Shown piece by piece: positions 25,584 to 38,220 of a stretch of DNA of 64,000 bases (position 1 is its first letter; every line of letters begins with the position of its first letter). Source of the DNA: Amphirosellinia nigrospora (lineage: Eukaryota > Ascomycota > Sordariomycetes > Xylariales > Xylariaceae); NCBI GenBank assembly GCA_004123355.1, contig SCHM01000001.1:11232193-11296192 (forward strand). Direction: 5' to 3'. The notes under the pieces were generated by a model, which was given only the letters and a program-made list of their open reading frames with translations, had not been told where the DNA came from and ran no database searches. Both the position numbers and the translations under genes were made by a program.

Positions 25584-25966
25584 ATGATTGAGGTCCTCGG
25601 ACACAACCCGCCTTATAGTGGTACGTGCTATTTCTCCCAAAGCTTTCCCGCCTCATTCGTGGAGCGCCGTTACTGACCGTAAGCATAGGCCAAGGGGTTG
25701 CTGGATCCCGCAAGAGTCAATAATGCCCGGAGAAGTACCTTGGTTTCGTTAATCAAGGCTCCAAGGTGCTCAAGCCCGGCACCAACCCGGTCTATGGCAT
25801 CTTCTCAGGGGCCATATGGCGTGAGTTTCTGCTGCCCGAAGCGTCGCGCGTCGCGTATGGTTTGAATGATAAGGGGCCCTTTCTGGAGAATATGATCCGC
25901 AGCGTGCCCAAGTTTTACGTCCTGAAGCCGTTTTTAGGCAAGCTGTGTGACTTTGAGCAGCCGTAG
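25584..25966 (+). pseudogene. Small two-exon gene of unknown function with an in-frame TAA
   Basis: Exon 1 (25584-25620) encodes MIEVLGHNPPYS. An intron with a GTACGT donor and a CATAG acceptor spans 25621-25688. Exon 2 continues in frame (GQGVAGSRKSQ), meets TAA at 25721-25723, and then stays open to 25966 with protein-like composition: YLGFVNQGSKVLKPGTNPV, then AIWREFLLPEASRVAYGL and a Pro/Phe-rich end. The reading frame before and after the TAA is the same, so a single CAA-to-TAA change would explain it. I do not recognise the family. The gap between the MFS gene and this one is filled by a dispersed repeat. Confidence 0.5.
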
Positions 25967-27676
25967 TGTCTTCCTCGCTCGCTGCCCTTTTCCTTGTGTG
26001 TGGGACGATGCCGATGCAATATGGCTAGATCTTCCTGAGGTCTGGGCCGCCAACGAGCATTACTGCCTGGGTGTCTATTGGAGACGTGGGGGTTTATAAA
26101 AGGGGTTGGTATAGGACTCACGTGGAAGACCGAGGATAGGTTTATTACGACTTTTCATTCACCCTACACTTATGAGGAGACATATTTAGGCCTATATGGC
26201 CTAGCCTTTATACTTTTTAAGTAGCCAAGGTATTGCTCTTGATAGAAGTTTGCGATGGGGAGAGGATAATAATAAGAGGCAGAAGAGAAAAATAGTGCTA
26301 GCCGCCTATAATAATTCAAAACAACAGTTTGTAGGTGGGGCAATCACCTCTGACAGCGAATGTCTTAGATAAGTTGTAGGTGAATGAATGTCTTAGATAA
26401 GTAACTATCTTTGTGTAACCCATCCGCCGCCTAAAGATGTCCTGCAGTTCCTTTCCCTTGTTCCATGAGACGCGACTAAACATAACCTTGCCTCTAGAGG
26501 GAGTGTTACGAAATAGAACTGAAGCAATGTTAGGAACTCGGTTCGAGAGTTTGTGCTGATTTATCATAGCAGGTTGTAGCGGCGCGGTCTACCTCCTTGT
26601 CAAGTGGTTAGGCTCCAGAGTAAAGTAGGGTCGCCGATAGGTCACTGGTAGGTAGAAATGTAGGGGTAAGGGCTTAATATCATTAATTCTTAAGCCTTTT
26701 CTTATCATTTAAAGAAGTCGTAGGTTCTTATATATCCAATCTCTATCTACTAGACCCACTTCGGGGTACCAGCTAGTCACCTGCGACCCTGCCACCTGAC
26801 ACTCCTAGCCGTCGGGCTTCCGTTTTGCTATCTGCATATTGACCTCACCGGTATAGTATATCCAGAATTACGTGAGAATATACCCCCTACAGTAAGCAGT
26901 ATCATAAGTGGCCATATTGCTGGCGGGCGGGTTTATAAGGAATAAACGCAATGACCCAAGCATCACAGCATTTAGGTATGACATTTCCTCTGGCTGGCTT
27001 AGAAAATTTTCTGCTTCGCATAAAGCCTGCTTGGTCTCCTCCCGTAAAATGCGCTGAAATTAAGGATGCTTAGAAAGGGTTGAATAAAATGGGGTGTAAT
27101 ATATATATATAAATCATATATCCCCGAGTTCTCTGGACTCAGAATATCGATCCTAACCATGCTGATTTAATATAATCTATTTACTTCTATATACACATGT
27201 ACAGGTCTCTATTATCTTTAATAGAAATAATATATGAGATTGGACTTGATATTTATAGAGAAAGTGTTATGAACGAATTGTAATGTAAAGCGAGAGGTAA
27301 GAAGAACCTTCAACTACAATGACAACATAAATTGAATTATGGAAATAGTATGGTCAATATGCCTGACGAAATCCAAGTCGGGGATTACTTCACAAAATTT
27401 CCTCACGGCCAACTTCAAAATATCCTCTCACGTTATATCGTCTAAGTATTGTGTCTTTTGTTGAAATTAGGGGACTGGTAATTCCGGTGGCCTGGGTACT
27501 TCGCCCCACACACATCTACCATGTATACTGAGGTACCACTCAGTACCCTGTACTTAGACTTGTTCCTTTACAATAACCAATTATGATTACTCGTCAATAC
27601 TATAATCTCAACATCTTTCGGAGTTGATGTGCGTTTCCCCTCATTCATTCTGGCATGATATTGTCTAGTACATTCG
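25967..27676. other. Intergenic, AT-rich
   Basis: No gene supported. It contains a 17-bp direct repeat (GAATGTCTTAGATAAGT) near 26358 and 26388 and a short (TA)n run near 27100. The AT-rich composition suggests old repeat DNA. Confidence 0.4.
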
Positions 27677-30600
27677 TCAATACTTTAAGTCCCCCTTATA
27701 ATACCCTATGTTTCTCTGTATTACTGGCTGCCATCGTACTCCTATTCGTTCGGCTTCCATCTTCTCATATGCAGTCAGTTGGATTTCTTCCTGGTGAGCC
27801 AATGTCTGCTGCATTTTCGGAGCCCACTCTGCAGTCAAAAAACTTGTGAATTTATCTCCCTGGTTATCTTGACTTTCAAACCTGACGTAGGTGAATTGAA
27901 AATCCTGAAGGAGGAGCTCTAAGAGATCCAGTTGTACCCGGTTTTCGTCCTCAATTTCGGCGATGTCATCATCGGACAACTCACACTCTCTCCATGGCAT
28001 GGAACACAGGTATGTCGCAAGTCTAACACTTGAAAAGTGAAATACCTCAAGGCTAATGTGGTGACTCTATCCCATTGCGACAAGTCTAACGCCAAGCTTC
28101 GCAGAAAACTTGAGATCCTGTCAGCAATCTCGGGGATGGAGTTGCTTCCTGTCAGCCCACACTCCCAGCGAATATCCCCTCTCTCGTAGTCTTGCTCATT
28201 CTCCATATCATCCAAAAAATAATTTCATGGTATGGCACCCTCCTTGAATGCAATGGCAGTGGCAGTCATCGTGATGATCTAAGGGCGCAACTAGCGAAAC
28301 AAGTCGGCGATAAGCCTCACCTCGGATTGTTGAAGTTCACCAAAACCGGAGCGATTCTCCTTTGTGGATAGAATTCGGGCGAAATACCCCGCTATACAAC
28401 ACGGAATGAAGTCAGCGGCAATCCATTTGGTATCGATGTACTCGCGGAAAGTCTTTTGGTTTTTGGCTTTAAACGGGAGAAAAATATCTGCACCGTGGTC
28501 GATAAGCCACATGACGTATGATGGGATATTTCTTCTAGAACGTTTATGACAACAATTCCAAATCGAAACCGACAATGGTGAATGGCCATTTTTATCAACC
28601 TGGTCGACGTCGTGGAACCCGTTATCGTACAGGAGCTTTGCTAACCGATTAGATTTATCGGCTTGAAATGCGTCGGTGTGGTGATATACAGAAATGTAAC
28701 TCGTTGCTTCCAATGAGACCCAATCATCACCGAACCACCTTCTATAATTAGTAACAATATCATCATAACGAAGAAGCAGTGGTAGCAAGGTTGTGCGGAT
28801 CGATGCTGGAATTCTGATACCATCCTGGAGCAATAGTTCAGCAACTATGTGTGCATTAATGTCGAGGACGGAAGGCTCCTTCAGTCGATAACGATGGATG
28901 TAGGCCGAAGGCAAGAAACTTTGAGCAAGGACTCTAAGTGCTTCTCTTTCAGAGACAAGATGGCTAATTATTCTAAGCCTTGCTGCATGCGACAAATCCG
29001 AGTTGCAATACAGTAGAAAGTCGAATCTGAAACGCCATTTGGAAACCAAAAGTATTTCAACGCACTCGATACATGGGCATTTGAAACAAATAGTCCACGA
29101 GTTGCCATTTACACAGGATAACGAGCTCGAGCGTAACGCGTAGTCTAAGGCATAGTCCCCGCCCTCGTCGCAAATATCGAGCTCTTGAGAATTGGCGGTG
29201 GCAATCAAAAGTCGCAAAATCTTTGGCCTATTCGTTGCCAAATGAAATGGAGTCTGGGATGCTAGATTTCTCTCATATATTGTAGAGGGATGTAGTGCTA
29301 GCATATCTTTGACCTTAGCCTCGTCACCAAGGATGACTGCCGCACTAAGTGGGCCGCAGCTGAGGACTAGTTAAAAGTTAGAACTTTCAGCTTTCTTCGC
29401 TCTCTTACTACCTATCTGATTAGGAGTACCTACTTTCTATCGATTCCCTTGCCGTACGGGGGCAACGAATCGCAGCAAACCAATCGCTCCCTGCGGAGAT
29501 CGAACCATAGTAAAACCTATGGAAAACTGATGCCTCTGGAGCTTCTTGACAAAGAATCGGCACCAGCTCTTGAAGATCGAAGATACTCCTGGGATTGCGC
29601 TTGAGAAGTCGTGCTCCTGCCGACCTGGTTTACCATCAGTAATCCAGCTTGGTATGCCTAAAATTGTGGTTATGAAAGCTAAGGGCGCGCAGAAAGACTT
29701 ACCATCCTTCGTCATCATACCAAGAGACTGGTACCCAGCCCCCAGTAGTAGTTTGGTTATTGTTGTGAATCTCTCGCCATACATTCCCCACACGCTGCCA
29801 AGATTATCAAGTACCTGTATATTAACTATCATTAGTCTAGGTCTCATCCAAGATCCAGACGGCAATAAATCTCTTCAAAATTCTTGATTTCAAGAATGTT
29901 CGTTTCAGTAGGTGATACAGTTGAACGAGACTCACATCAACCCAAACATGCAAAACAGACTGTCCCGAAATGGTGACCTCAGATGGCGAACTTTTTCGAG
30001 ACATGTACTGCCGCGAGATTCTATGACATACTAACTCTAGGAATTGCAAGGCGCTCTGTGGTGGTTCGCATTGACTGAACTCGTATGCCCCAGAAGTGTG
30101 CGTACCAGAGATAAAGCACGGAAGACCGGGGCATGTCGCTCGTTGACGATCGGGCGGATCGTGATATTCGAACTAATGCTTAGTCCTCCGGCTCCCTTGC
30201 TGAGGGATATAGAGACGTCTATAGCTTTGGATAAAAGCCACCGAATCCCGCTGTAGGAAAAGCCTATTGAGTTTGATTCAGAAAAAACTTCGCTATTGGC
30301 ATATCTGCATTCAGGTAGATGTTTCCAATGCCTATCGGTCAGCGTATTGAATGACAGACTTGCTAGTTTACGTGTCTGCGAACGGTCTTGCGTTTCGGTT
30401 GGCATATGCAAGTTGATCTAATATACCTGCTTACAATAGCGTTAGAATTAGTCAGGTAGCCTCGCATTCCTTCCAGTCCGAACGTAGGCTTATCACGCTG
30501 CTCTATCGTAAAGTCATGTTCCGCCTCTCTCCCTTGATGATAGAGCTTGCAAAGTTCTTCAAGGTGAGCAGGAGACGAAACCAGACGGTATAGAGCACGC

Positions 30601-31622
30601 TGGTCTGCAGTCTAGTAGGAACTCGGCTGGTCAGCAATATAAAATCTAAATCAGTAATAACGTCTACTTACCGCGCTAAGAAGATGTAGTGGATCACTAC
30701 TCTTTCGCTCAGCGAGATCTTTCAAGATGCTTGCGGCTCTCTGCGCTCCTCCGAGCAGCTCGGAATCCAGGGCCGCGCCGCTGGTGATGCAATAGCTAAT
30801 GTATCTATCACCGAGTTCACTGAATCAAGTTGATCGGGTCTATTAACCATATTCTCTCGAAAATCATCTCGAAGCTCTTGTATTCTTTGCGTTAGATTTG
30901 TTTCGTGTGTGAGCATAGCTTTTGACACGGAGGCCAAATTTTGCTGGATAGTGGGTAGATCTATCTTTAGAGAGCTGTTAATCTCGAACAGAGCTTGGTC
31001 TACTTGATGTATGAACGTATCTAGGCTAGTTTTAACTGCCGAAGACACGGAACTGGTATTGGTTGATATAGCAGATAGCGAAGAGAGTTGGCCAAGCGCA
31101 TCCGCGCTAGATTGGTCGATAGATGAGATGATCGCCTAACAATAAAATAGTGTGAGAATCGCACCATTTTCTAGAAGTGAAGTACTCTTACAAGCCAAGA
31201 GCACGTGTCGCCCCGTCAAGTGACATATTGGTTCTATCAAGTCGTTTCTGTAATGTCTCAAGGTTTCGTTGATGAAACACAAACGTTATTCTTTTAGGAG
31301 TCGATAAAAGATTCTGTGACTGGCTCGAGTGGCTGCCGAGTTTTTCCACAAAGTTGTGCAGAGCTCGAAGCTCCAGCTCCGCTGCTCGGAGAGCTCCAAG
31401 GACTGTATCGCCGGCCGCCTGATGCTTTGAGGAAAGATTCGGAATGGAATTCTCCAGTACTGAAAGAGAGCTTTGAAAGGTTTGGATTTGCCGATGGATG
31501 GCGCTGATTTCTTCACCGCAACACCGGACAGCATCAATATAAGTGCTTATCCCTTTGAAGAGTTCCAGGCCAAGGGATACGATACCCGCCACCGATGCGG
31601 CAAATCCAAAGGCTTCTGCCAT
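27677..31622 (-). CDS. Large ankyrin-repeat protein with fungal STAND-type N-terminal domain
   Basis: The N-terminus (from MAEAFGFAASVAGIVSLGLE at 31622) is the fungal 'N-terminal domain of STAND proteins' (Helo-like) type: a hydrophobic helix, then amphipathic helices (ISAIHRQIQTFQSSLSVLEN, LELRALHNFVEKLGS). A second exon is Ser-rich and coiled. Downstream exons include 30612-30433 (TADQRALYRLVSSP...) and about 30411-29865. The exon near 29370-28294 has ankyrin-like units (GPLSAAVILGDEAKVKDMLA, TPFHLATNRPKILRLLIATA) and later LLYDNGFHDVDQVDKNGHSPL with LIDHGADI. The C-terminus is an acidic helix (ELSDDDIAEIEDENRVQ). No Walker A motif is visible, so there is no NACHT or NB-ARC motor. Single-base shifts are needed near 30810 and 28005 and elsewhere, and exon joins in 29.4-30.0 kb are uncertain. 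Function is unknown; such proteins are often linked to non-self recognition. Confidence 0.65.
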
Positions 31623-31637
31623 TCTGGCCTTAGTCAC

Positions 31638-32925
31638 AGCGACTTGAGCAGCCCTTCACAGTCTATTAGATCAAGACCACTCGAAGATTGAATTGAAGAT
31701 TGCAGGAGTAAGCCAGCGAAATATTTGAGTCGTCCACAACACAGCCACGTATGTAGTACCCCGCTTTGCCCTCGTCCTATGAGTGTTGTTATCTCCATGT
31801 CGTCACGTGAATCAAGGCGTTTAGGCATTACGAATGTTACTCATGCTGGTAGTCGTTCTCTTTGGGCATACAATTCCTTCCATCTCTGGCTACAAAATTG
31901 TAAGCCCACTGAGTTCGGAGTTATAGCATCTTAATAAGCGACTTTCGCATTACCCATGATTTCAAATGAGGCGATTCTCAACTCAGGAGAAGCTAAAATA
32001 GGTTGCAACGAAGAATTGCGTCTTCCCCATCATATACCCTTTCAGGGGTTAACAAGGCTATTTGATACGGTCAAGAATGAAGAGCAGTGCTGACTGCTAG
32101 ATTTGTGCTCTAACTCACGTTATCTTTGAAGATCCACATGTTTTGAGACCTGTGTTCCAGTCACATAAACACGTCAAACGGCTTTGCAACGACTAGGTAC
32201 CACATGGCTAAGGATAGAACATTTCCGTGTGTGCTGTTTAATTTCACTTATGGAATCAATTGGTTGAGGCAAATAAATGTAAATTCAACGCATATGTGAT
32301 TAATCGAAGTCTATACACCTCTTTTTCATTGGTTTTCTTATACCCCCATTCTCAGCCACTACTCCGTAGAGGTGGCTAGGTAGTACTTAATTAACATCTC
32401 AGGTAGGCTAAATAGAACTTGGAGATACTGCAAGGCTTCCCCAATTAGTTACTCGCCTCAAACCCATCCGTAATGTGGGAAGAGCTGGTACCCAACACAT
32501 TCTAGAGTCGTGTCATAGCAGAGAGCGCAGAGTGGCTTATTAGGTAACATCGCGAACCCACCTATTGTTCCACAGAAAAGAGATATTGGCCAGGGAGCAA
32601 GAGAGGACGCGTAGAATCGAAAATCCGTGGTTCTCGAAGATTTCTACCAATCCGCCATTTTTGTCTAACCGCCGACCACAAGTAAAGACTTAAAGGTTCC
32701 GTTTTAAATAGCTTTGATACCCACAATACTTGTCTATTGCTGCGTAAGTAGGTAGCTATAGTAGCCATGTTTAGAGTCACCGTCCAAGGTCCTTTATTTT
32801 ATAACAGTCCAACGCCTCTCTGTCCGTAAGGCTTCTCAAGCCCCCTGATGAAGCAAGTATATTTGGTTTTTATCAAGAATCGTTAATCAGATCTACGAAA
32901 TATTGATCTATTCGACACAATAGCC
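31638..32925. other. Divergent intergenic region
   Basis: This separates the minus-strand ankyrin gene from the plus-strand DUF2235 gene and should hold both promoters. No gene or repeat was recognised. Confidence 0.45.
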
Positions 32926-35873
32926 ATGGTTTCTCGAAGCCAGTTTCAAGCGGAAGATCTATCTCCCAACCAAAGCCATATACTTACTGGTGTCCTCGAA
33001 AATAGCAGCGACCTTATCGACAGAGTTATTGCTACGCAGAATACAAGCGAGTGTTTAGGGAACAGGTCCGATGTAACTCCCAAGTTTTTTCGGGCGGTCA
33101 ATGAAGAAGTCGGAAAGAGGCGCCTCTTCGTTTGCTGCGATGGCACTTGGGTAAACGCATCAGGCACTACCGCACCTCTGACTAACGTAGCGAGGTTTGC
33201 GCGCGCGATCGATCGGTTCGGTCTCAACCCCGACTATCCTGCTAGTCCCGTCACGCAGGTGATCTACTATTCGGCAGGATAGGGTCGGAGTCTGTCTTGA
33301 AGACAAGGGTAGATAGTATCTACTCTGGCATTACCGGAGCAGGTTCTACATGACTTCATCTTATCCCTTTTGACTATAATCAGGATGCTAATTCCTCATG
33401 ATAAATAGGATTGGAAGAAGACATTCTGAACGCCTATTGCTTTCTCTGCAACAACTACAACTTCAACGCCCAAAACGACGAGATCATCCTCATCGGCTTC
33501 TCACGAGGAGCTTTCACCGTCCGATGCCTCGCCGATTTCATCAGCCAAGTGGGCCTCCTTCAGCGCAAGACCTTACCTTTTCTCTCCGTGCTATTCAACC
33601 GATGGATGAAGGCGAAAGAGGAGGCGGATAGGGAAAGGATGGGGAAGAGATCAGAAAGATGCATCAGACATTCTCCGTCCCGGTCAAGATCACGGTACTC
33701 GCCGAGTGGGATACGGTAAGCGCCATTGGCCACGTTGGTTGGAGGAAGAAGTTTTCCTTCATGAAAGATACAGTGCCTGAGAATGTCCAGAACGCCTTCT
33801 TAGCTATCGCGCTCAACGAGAGGAGAGGTAGCTTCAAGCCAATGGTTTACACCAAGGCGCGCCGTGGAACGAATGTGGCGCAGTGTGTCTTTTGCGGCTG
33901 TCATTCAGATATTGGCGGTGGGAATTTGGATGCAGGGCTCTCTACAGTGTCTCTGCTGTGGATGGCAGCTAAGATACAGGGTGCTGTAAGTGATTTTTCA
34001 TGGTTCTCTCCTCTTGTTGTGACAGCGAGTCGCATTTAGGACGGGAAACTAACTTCAGATGCTACAGTGTCGGGCATCGTTTGATTTTGGGGCTCTCCTC
34101 CAGATGGTGCAACCTCCAAGACCTAATGCAAAGTGGTGGTTTGGGCGTAAAGTTGATGAGACGATAGCTATGAACTTGCTATGGTCCAAAGGTATAGCTG
34201 TGATCGATGAGCTTTTCGAGGGATGACTATGCTCACTCGTTGCAGGCAATATCAACGAAAGTCTCCAAGGCGTTTGGTATATACCACACCTTCTTACGCT
34301 TGGATGGTCGAGCGGATCGCGTAGGAGGCACTTCCGCAAGACCTTTAAGCGTCAAGAAGAAGACGAGGAAAAAGAGCAGGATAAGTTGAAAGCACAAAAC
34401 GAGCAACGGCAAATGATCTCTTCAGCAAAGCTTTACACGGCGAGCTATGAATACGAAAATTCGGGTGATGTGAACAAGGCCATTGGCGAAGAAGTGAGTG
34501 GAAAGATCAAAGAGAGTATCATGGGAGCGATCAAAACCAGCGCGGCGGAGGACGCGACACCTATCACAGCCACTGTCAAGACAGCTATCCATATAAGGGA
34601 TACCGACCGCGCTGAGACAAGGGTTACAGCAGTCATCGATGCGGCATTCAAGGCACGTCCGAATAGGGGGCAGACGGCAGCATATCAACAGAATATGACA
34701 CAAGCTGGCAATACCTTAATCGAGGCGATAGCGCAAGGAAACGGAGAAAAGCCGGATTATATCGGATGTCGCCCCAAGATTCATTTCACCGTGAAGGAGC
34801 TGGCCAAGGAACTCAGATACAAGGCAAAAGAGGGGGTCCTCGAGGGACTCTATGAGAAGCTCGGCTGGCTTGGGCATGAGCGCCATCAGCTAGTAGACTA
34901 TCTCCCCCAGGAAAGCTACGACGAGACCGAAAGGAAACTATGGGAAGAATGGAAAAGTCAAGTAGATACGTGGCATACTAGCAATGAAGGGGGCTGGGAT
35001 AAGGATGTCAGATACTGGAGCGATGTGATGGCGAGGTTCGAGAAGGGAGAGGACGCAGAGTCTTTGGCGCGGAAGGACATGATGCAATGGGAACTGTGTA
35101 CAGATCATCTGTGCCAGGTCGCCGAGGCCGCAGCAGCAACGGCTCAGGCAGGGCTGCAGATGACCGTGGCAAACGTGACAGAGGCAGCAGACGAGCGTCC
35201 GCGCTCACACCGTGACAAGAGTAGCAGAGATAGTGAATACGATACAAGGCAGCGAAGACATTACAATGAAGAGGGTATGGTCTACAATAGATGAGGTCAA
35301 GGGCGCATTCGGACGGTTACAGGGTGAGATGCCGGTAGGATCATTGGCGAGATTGCTTGCTGGAGTGGCACAAACCATCACCGCAGGCGAGGCGAAAGAA
35401 AACGATATCCCTACAAAGGCGGCAAAGAAGAACGATGTTGCAGTGCCACCACATGCAGACACCCAAGCCGCCATCCGAATGGCTACGGGGCAATTGGCCG
35501 GCATTGCCGGTGTTCTAGCACAGACGCTATATTCCCCTCCCACAGTCTATGGCGGCGAGAAGAAGGATGATGATGATAGTGATATGATAGTGATTGGCGA
35601 GACAAGATCGCGAAAGCCAAAGAAGCGGCCGACCGCATGGTAGAGAGCGCGAATGGACTGCAGAATGCTAGTGCGCCGGACGCCTCGTCCTGGGAAGCGA
35701 TGAAGAGCTATGCTATGAGAGCGAAGGAGGCGGCAGAAAGGGCGGCAAGATCCATAGCCAACGCGACAATACAGTGGAAGCTCACTGATGAGCAGAGAAG
35801 GGAAGCCCTTTGCTACAGGATAGCTTATCCGGACCGGAACTTTGGCGAAGGAAAGAGAGAGGAGCACGCCTAA
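32926..35873 (+). CDS. Tle1-like (DUF2235) phospholipase-domain protein with long C-terminal helical region
   Basis: After about 65 variable residues the DUF2235 domain begins with RRLFVCCDGTWVN. The Ser-hydrolase nucleophile elbow is LIGFSRGAFTVR, followed by KITVLAEWDTVSAIG, which holds the acidic residue, and CGCHSDIGGG, which holds the conserved His. This is the catalytic set of the T6SS-effector Tle1/alpha-beta hydrolase family. Likely introns: about 33330-33411, 33986-34067 and 34192-34245. The C-terminal 500 residues are mostly charged and helical (EEKEQDKLKAQNEQRQM, KAKEAADRMVESA) with no recognised domain. Frame shifts: a missing A near 33281 (SAGIGSES), a missing G near 33640, and others near 35200 and 35600. 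The predicted activity is lipid ester hydrolysis; substrate and location are unknown. No signal peptide is seen. Confidence 0.75.
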
Positions 35874-36673
35874 GATCTCGTTCTAAGTTGGTGGAGATAA
35901 TGGTGGCCTAATGAGTTTGGATGCTTGGGGCAGGGCATCAATGCTTTGATACGGGGTCTCACTTAGTTATTTACTTTCTCAGGGCAGACCATCTGCACTC
36001 CTTTCGTGCTATTTACTTGAGAGTTGATATATGTTGCCTCTAACTAGCCCATTTCTTTCTAGTGAGGATTTGTCCAGGGAAGCGTCAAGAGTCTGTTACA
36101 AATTTTAGGTTTTGGACGGGACGAGAGTGACGATCGAGCCATATGAAACTGGTTTCTCTACGCAAGTTACAAATGATGCCGTGGCTACCTACTCCAAGCA
36201 CCCCTTTGGTATGATATCTAATGTCTACGTTGGTTCACATTGTAGGGAGCCTATACATCCATACGCGTATGATCCTGGGACGAACAAATTTACTTTAGAT
36301 AACAATCAAGTTCACATGGTCCGGAAACCAGGCCCTAGAGGGTACTGAAACGAGAAAACCAATGGGTATCAATTTCAATCATTATTATTGCGTGGATCAA
36401 GTCAATATCCACGAGAGTGCGGCTTTGGTTGTTGGACTCTATTTAGTACCAAAGATCATATCTCTTGAATGTGGTCTAAATTCTGCAGCCATGACCAAAT
36501 AAGCAATGGGGAGCCCTAGCCAACCTATGGAGTCAAAGTGAAACCAAAGCCATCATCATACAGGTGTCCCGGGTACATCATATGCGGATGCTGATTCAAG
36601 AATCCTTTTCTAGGGGATTGGATGATAGTGGCAAGACGTTGGACAGTAGGTGTCATTATCGTCGCGATGAACT
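35874..36673. other. Intergenic with a possible orphan exon
   Basis: At 36109-36348 (+) a frame follows an ATTTTAG acceptor-like site and reads protein-like (DGTRVTIEPYETGFS, then HPYAYDPGTNKFTLDN). It has no ATG of its own near the start and no visible partner exon. I give it about 0.2 as part of a real gene. Nothing else was seen. Confidence 0.35.
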
Positions 36674-37280
36674 CTATTCCTCGGGTTCCTCTTCGTCACT
36701 GGTCGCCTCGATGTTCATCTTTTTCTTCTGGCGTTTCTGCTCCTTGGATGGAGACTTAGCAGATGATTTCGGAGAGGAAGTGGTGGGGGCGCTCGCGAAG
36801 ATGTCGGGCACTTCATGGCCCTTCGATTCGAGCTCGGCATTGATGGCCGGGATGGCAGTGAGAAGAGCATTATACTGCTCGAGGGGCAGCATGATGCCCT
36901 GGACACCATGTGTTAGCTATCCTTGACTCTACCACGGGTGGGTCGGCGAGACGAACCTTTTTTCCTGGTCGAAGCTCTCCATTACTCTCGTAATATTCTC
37001 GGATGTTAACGTAGTTTTTACCCTTGAAGCTTTGGAGTGTCACTCTACGAGTGGTGGCGAGCTAAATCAACAGGTGTGGGTTAGTTATCGCTTTACGAAA
37101 AGCCCCGACTCCCAAGAAGGTGAGAATACGTACGGGCCAGAATGAGTTTCCCTCGCTGTCTTTGCCCTCGCTGCCCTCAGAACTGGTCTTGGTCTTGGCC
37201 TTCTTGCTTGGCTTGGCGACTTCCTCGTCACTGGAAGCCGCATCCTCGTCCGCATGACGTTTCTTGCTAGGTCGGCCCAT
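36674..37280 (-). CDS. SUB1: RNA polymerase II transcriptional coactivator SUB1/PC4 (158 aa, intact)
   Basis: Three exons (37280-37134, 37061-36957, 36898-36674) join in frame with canonical introns of 72 and 58 nt. The N-terminus is an acidic/basic low-complexity tail (MGRPSKKRHADEDAASSDEE). The PC4 single-stranded-DNA-binding fold follows: RRVTLQSFKGKNYVNIREYY, then GELRPGKKGIMLPLEQYNALL, closely matching the human PC4 pattern of ...FKGK...DIREY...PGRKGISL. The fungal-specific C-terminal tail is Ser/Lys/Glu-rich. SUB1 binds promoter-melted DNA and TFIIB and aids initiation, termination and mRNA processing in the nucleus. It is divergently oriented to the sorting-nexin gene across about 940 bp. 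No frame errors are needed. Confidence 0.92.
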
Positions 37281-38220
37281 TTTGGCGTGATGGCGTATCG
37301 TAGCTAGCTACACTAGATGAAGGGACGACCGAAGGGCGCTGGATCATATACCAAGGTCACGGAAGACAAAGGAGTGCCGTCGGACTTAGAGAAGAAGTGC
37401 TTGTTCTGGCGAGGTTGTCCGAGTTGGGGTTGTTCTTTGATTCTTTTTGGCCATGAAAACGCGGCCACTGATGCGACCGTGGGGTGACGCGCCCAAGTCA
37501 ATTAAAGACGCGGTTACCCAACCTACAATTAAGTCATCATCCTTCCTCCCTAGGCCTTCTAGCGCCGCCTGGGGTATCAATGCCCTTCAGTGTGTAGATA
37601 CGTATGTTTAGGTATAGGTAAGTATCTCCTGGGTGATTATGTGCTTGTAGGTACCTAACGTAATGGCATGTACCCGGCGACCTTCCCTTGTCAGTTGTTA
37701 GGGTGCAGGGGCGACCCAGCGCCAAGGCCGGCACCTGCAGCCTAGACAGGGCATTAAGAGATTTTGAACCTATTCCACTAAATTGCTAGTTCAGTTGGTG
37801 GATTCAGGGGAATAATTACCCAAGTAATTGCTTCAATGCCCTACTACCTAATAGTCGAGGGTTGTAATGAAAGTCATTATCCTCTCAGATTTGCTGGCTG
37901 GCTATATCACTTTCAACCTTCGTCAATTCTGCGAATGTCACAATCATTTATATTTGCCAGATCTTGCTCTGGGCTTACACTCGTTCATTTATGTTCCCTA
38001 AGCTACGAGGATTAAACCAATTCAAGTCTTATCTCAGATCTATGCTGTTCATGTACATGTGTTTGTAGTTGGTGTGCAACTCGGAACCTTCTTTATTCGT
38101 GTTCGTAATCTGACCACCTGGGCAGCTTCCAACCGCTACTTGGTCCTTAACATGCCACCATCTTGACGCCCACGTCTCTCTCCACGTATCCGTTCCTACA
38201 ATCTCGATCCGACTCCCAAT
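37281..38220. other. Divergent promoter region between SUB1 and the sorting nexin
   Basis: About 940 bp that should contain both promoters. No gene is supported; the minus-strand open frames (37313-37734) have no domain. Confidence 0.45.
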
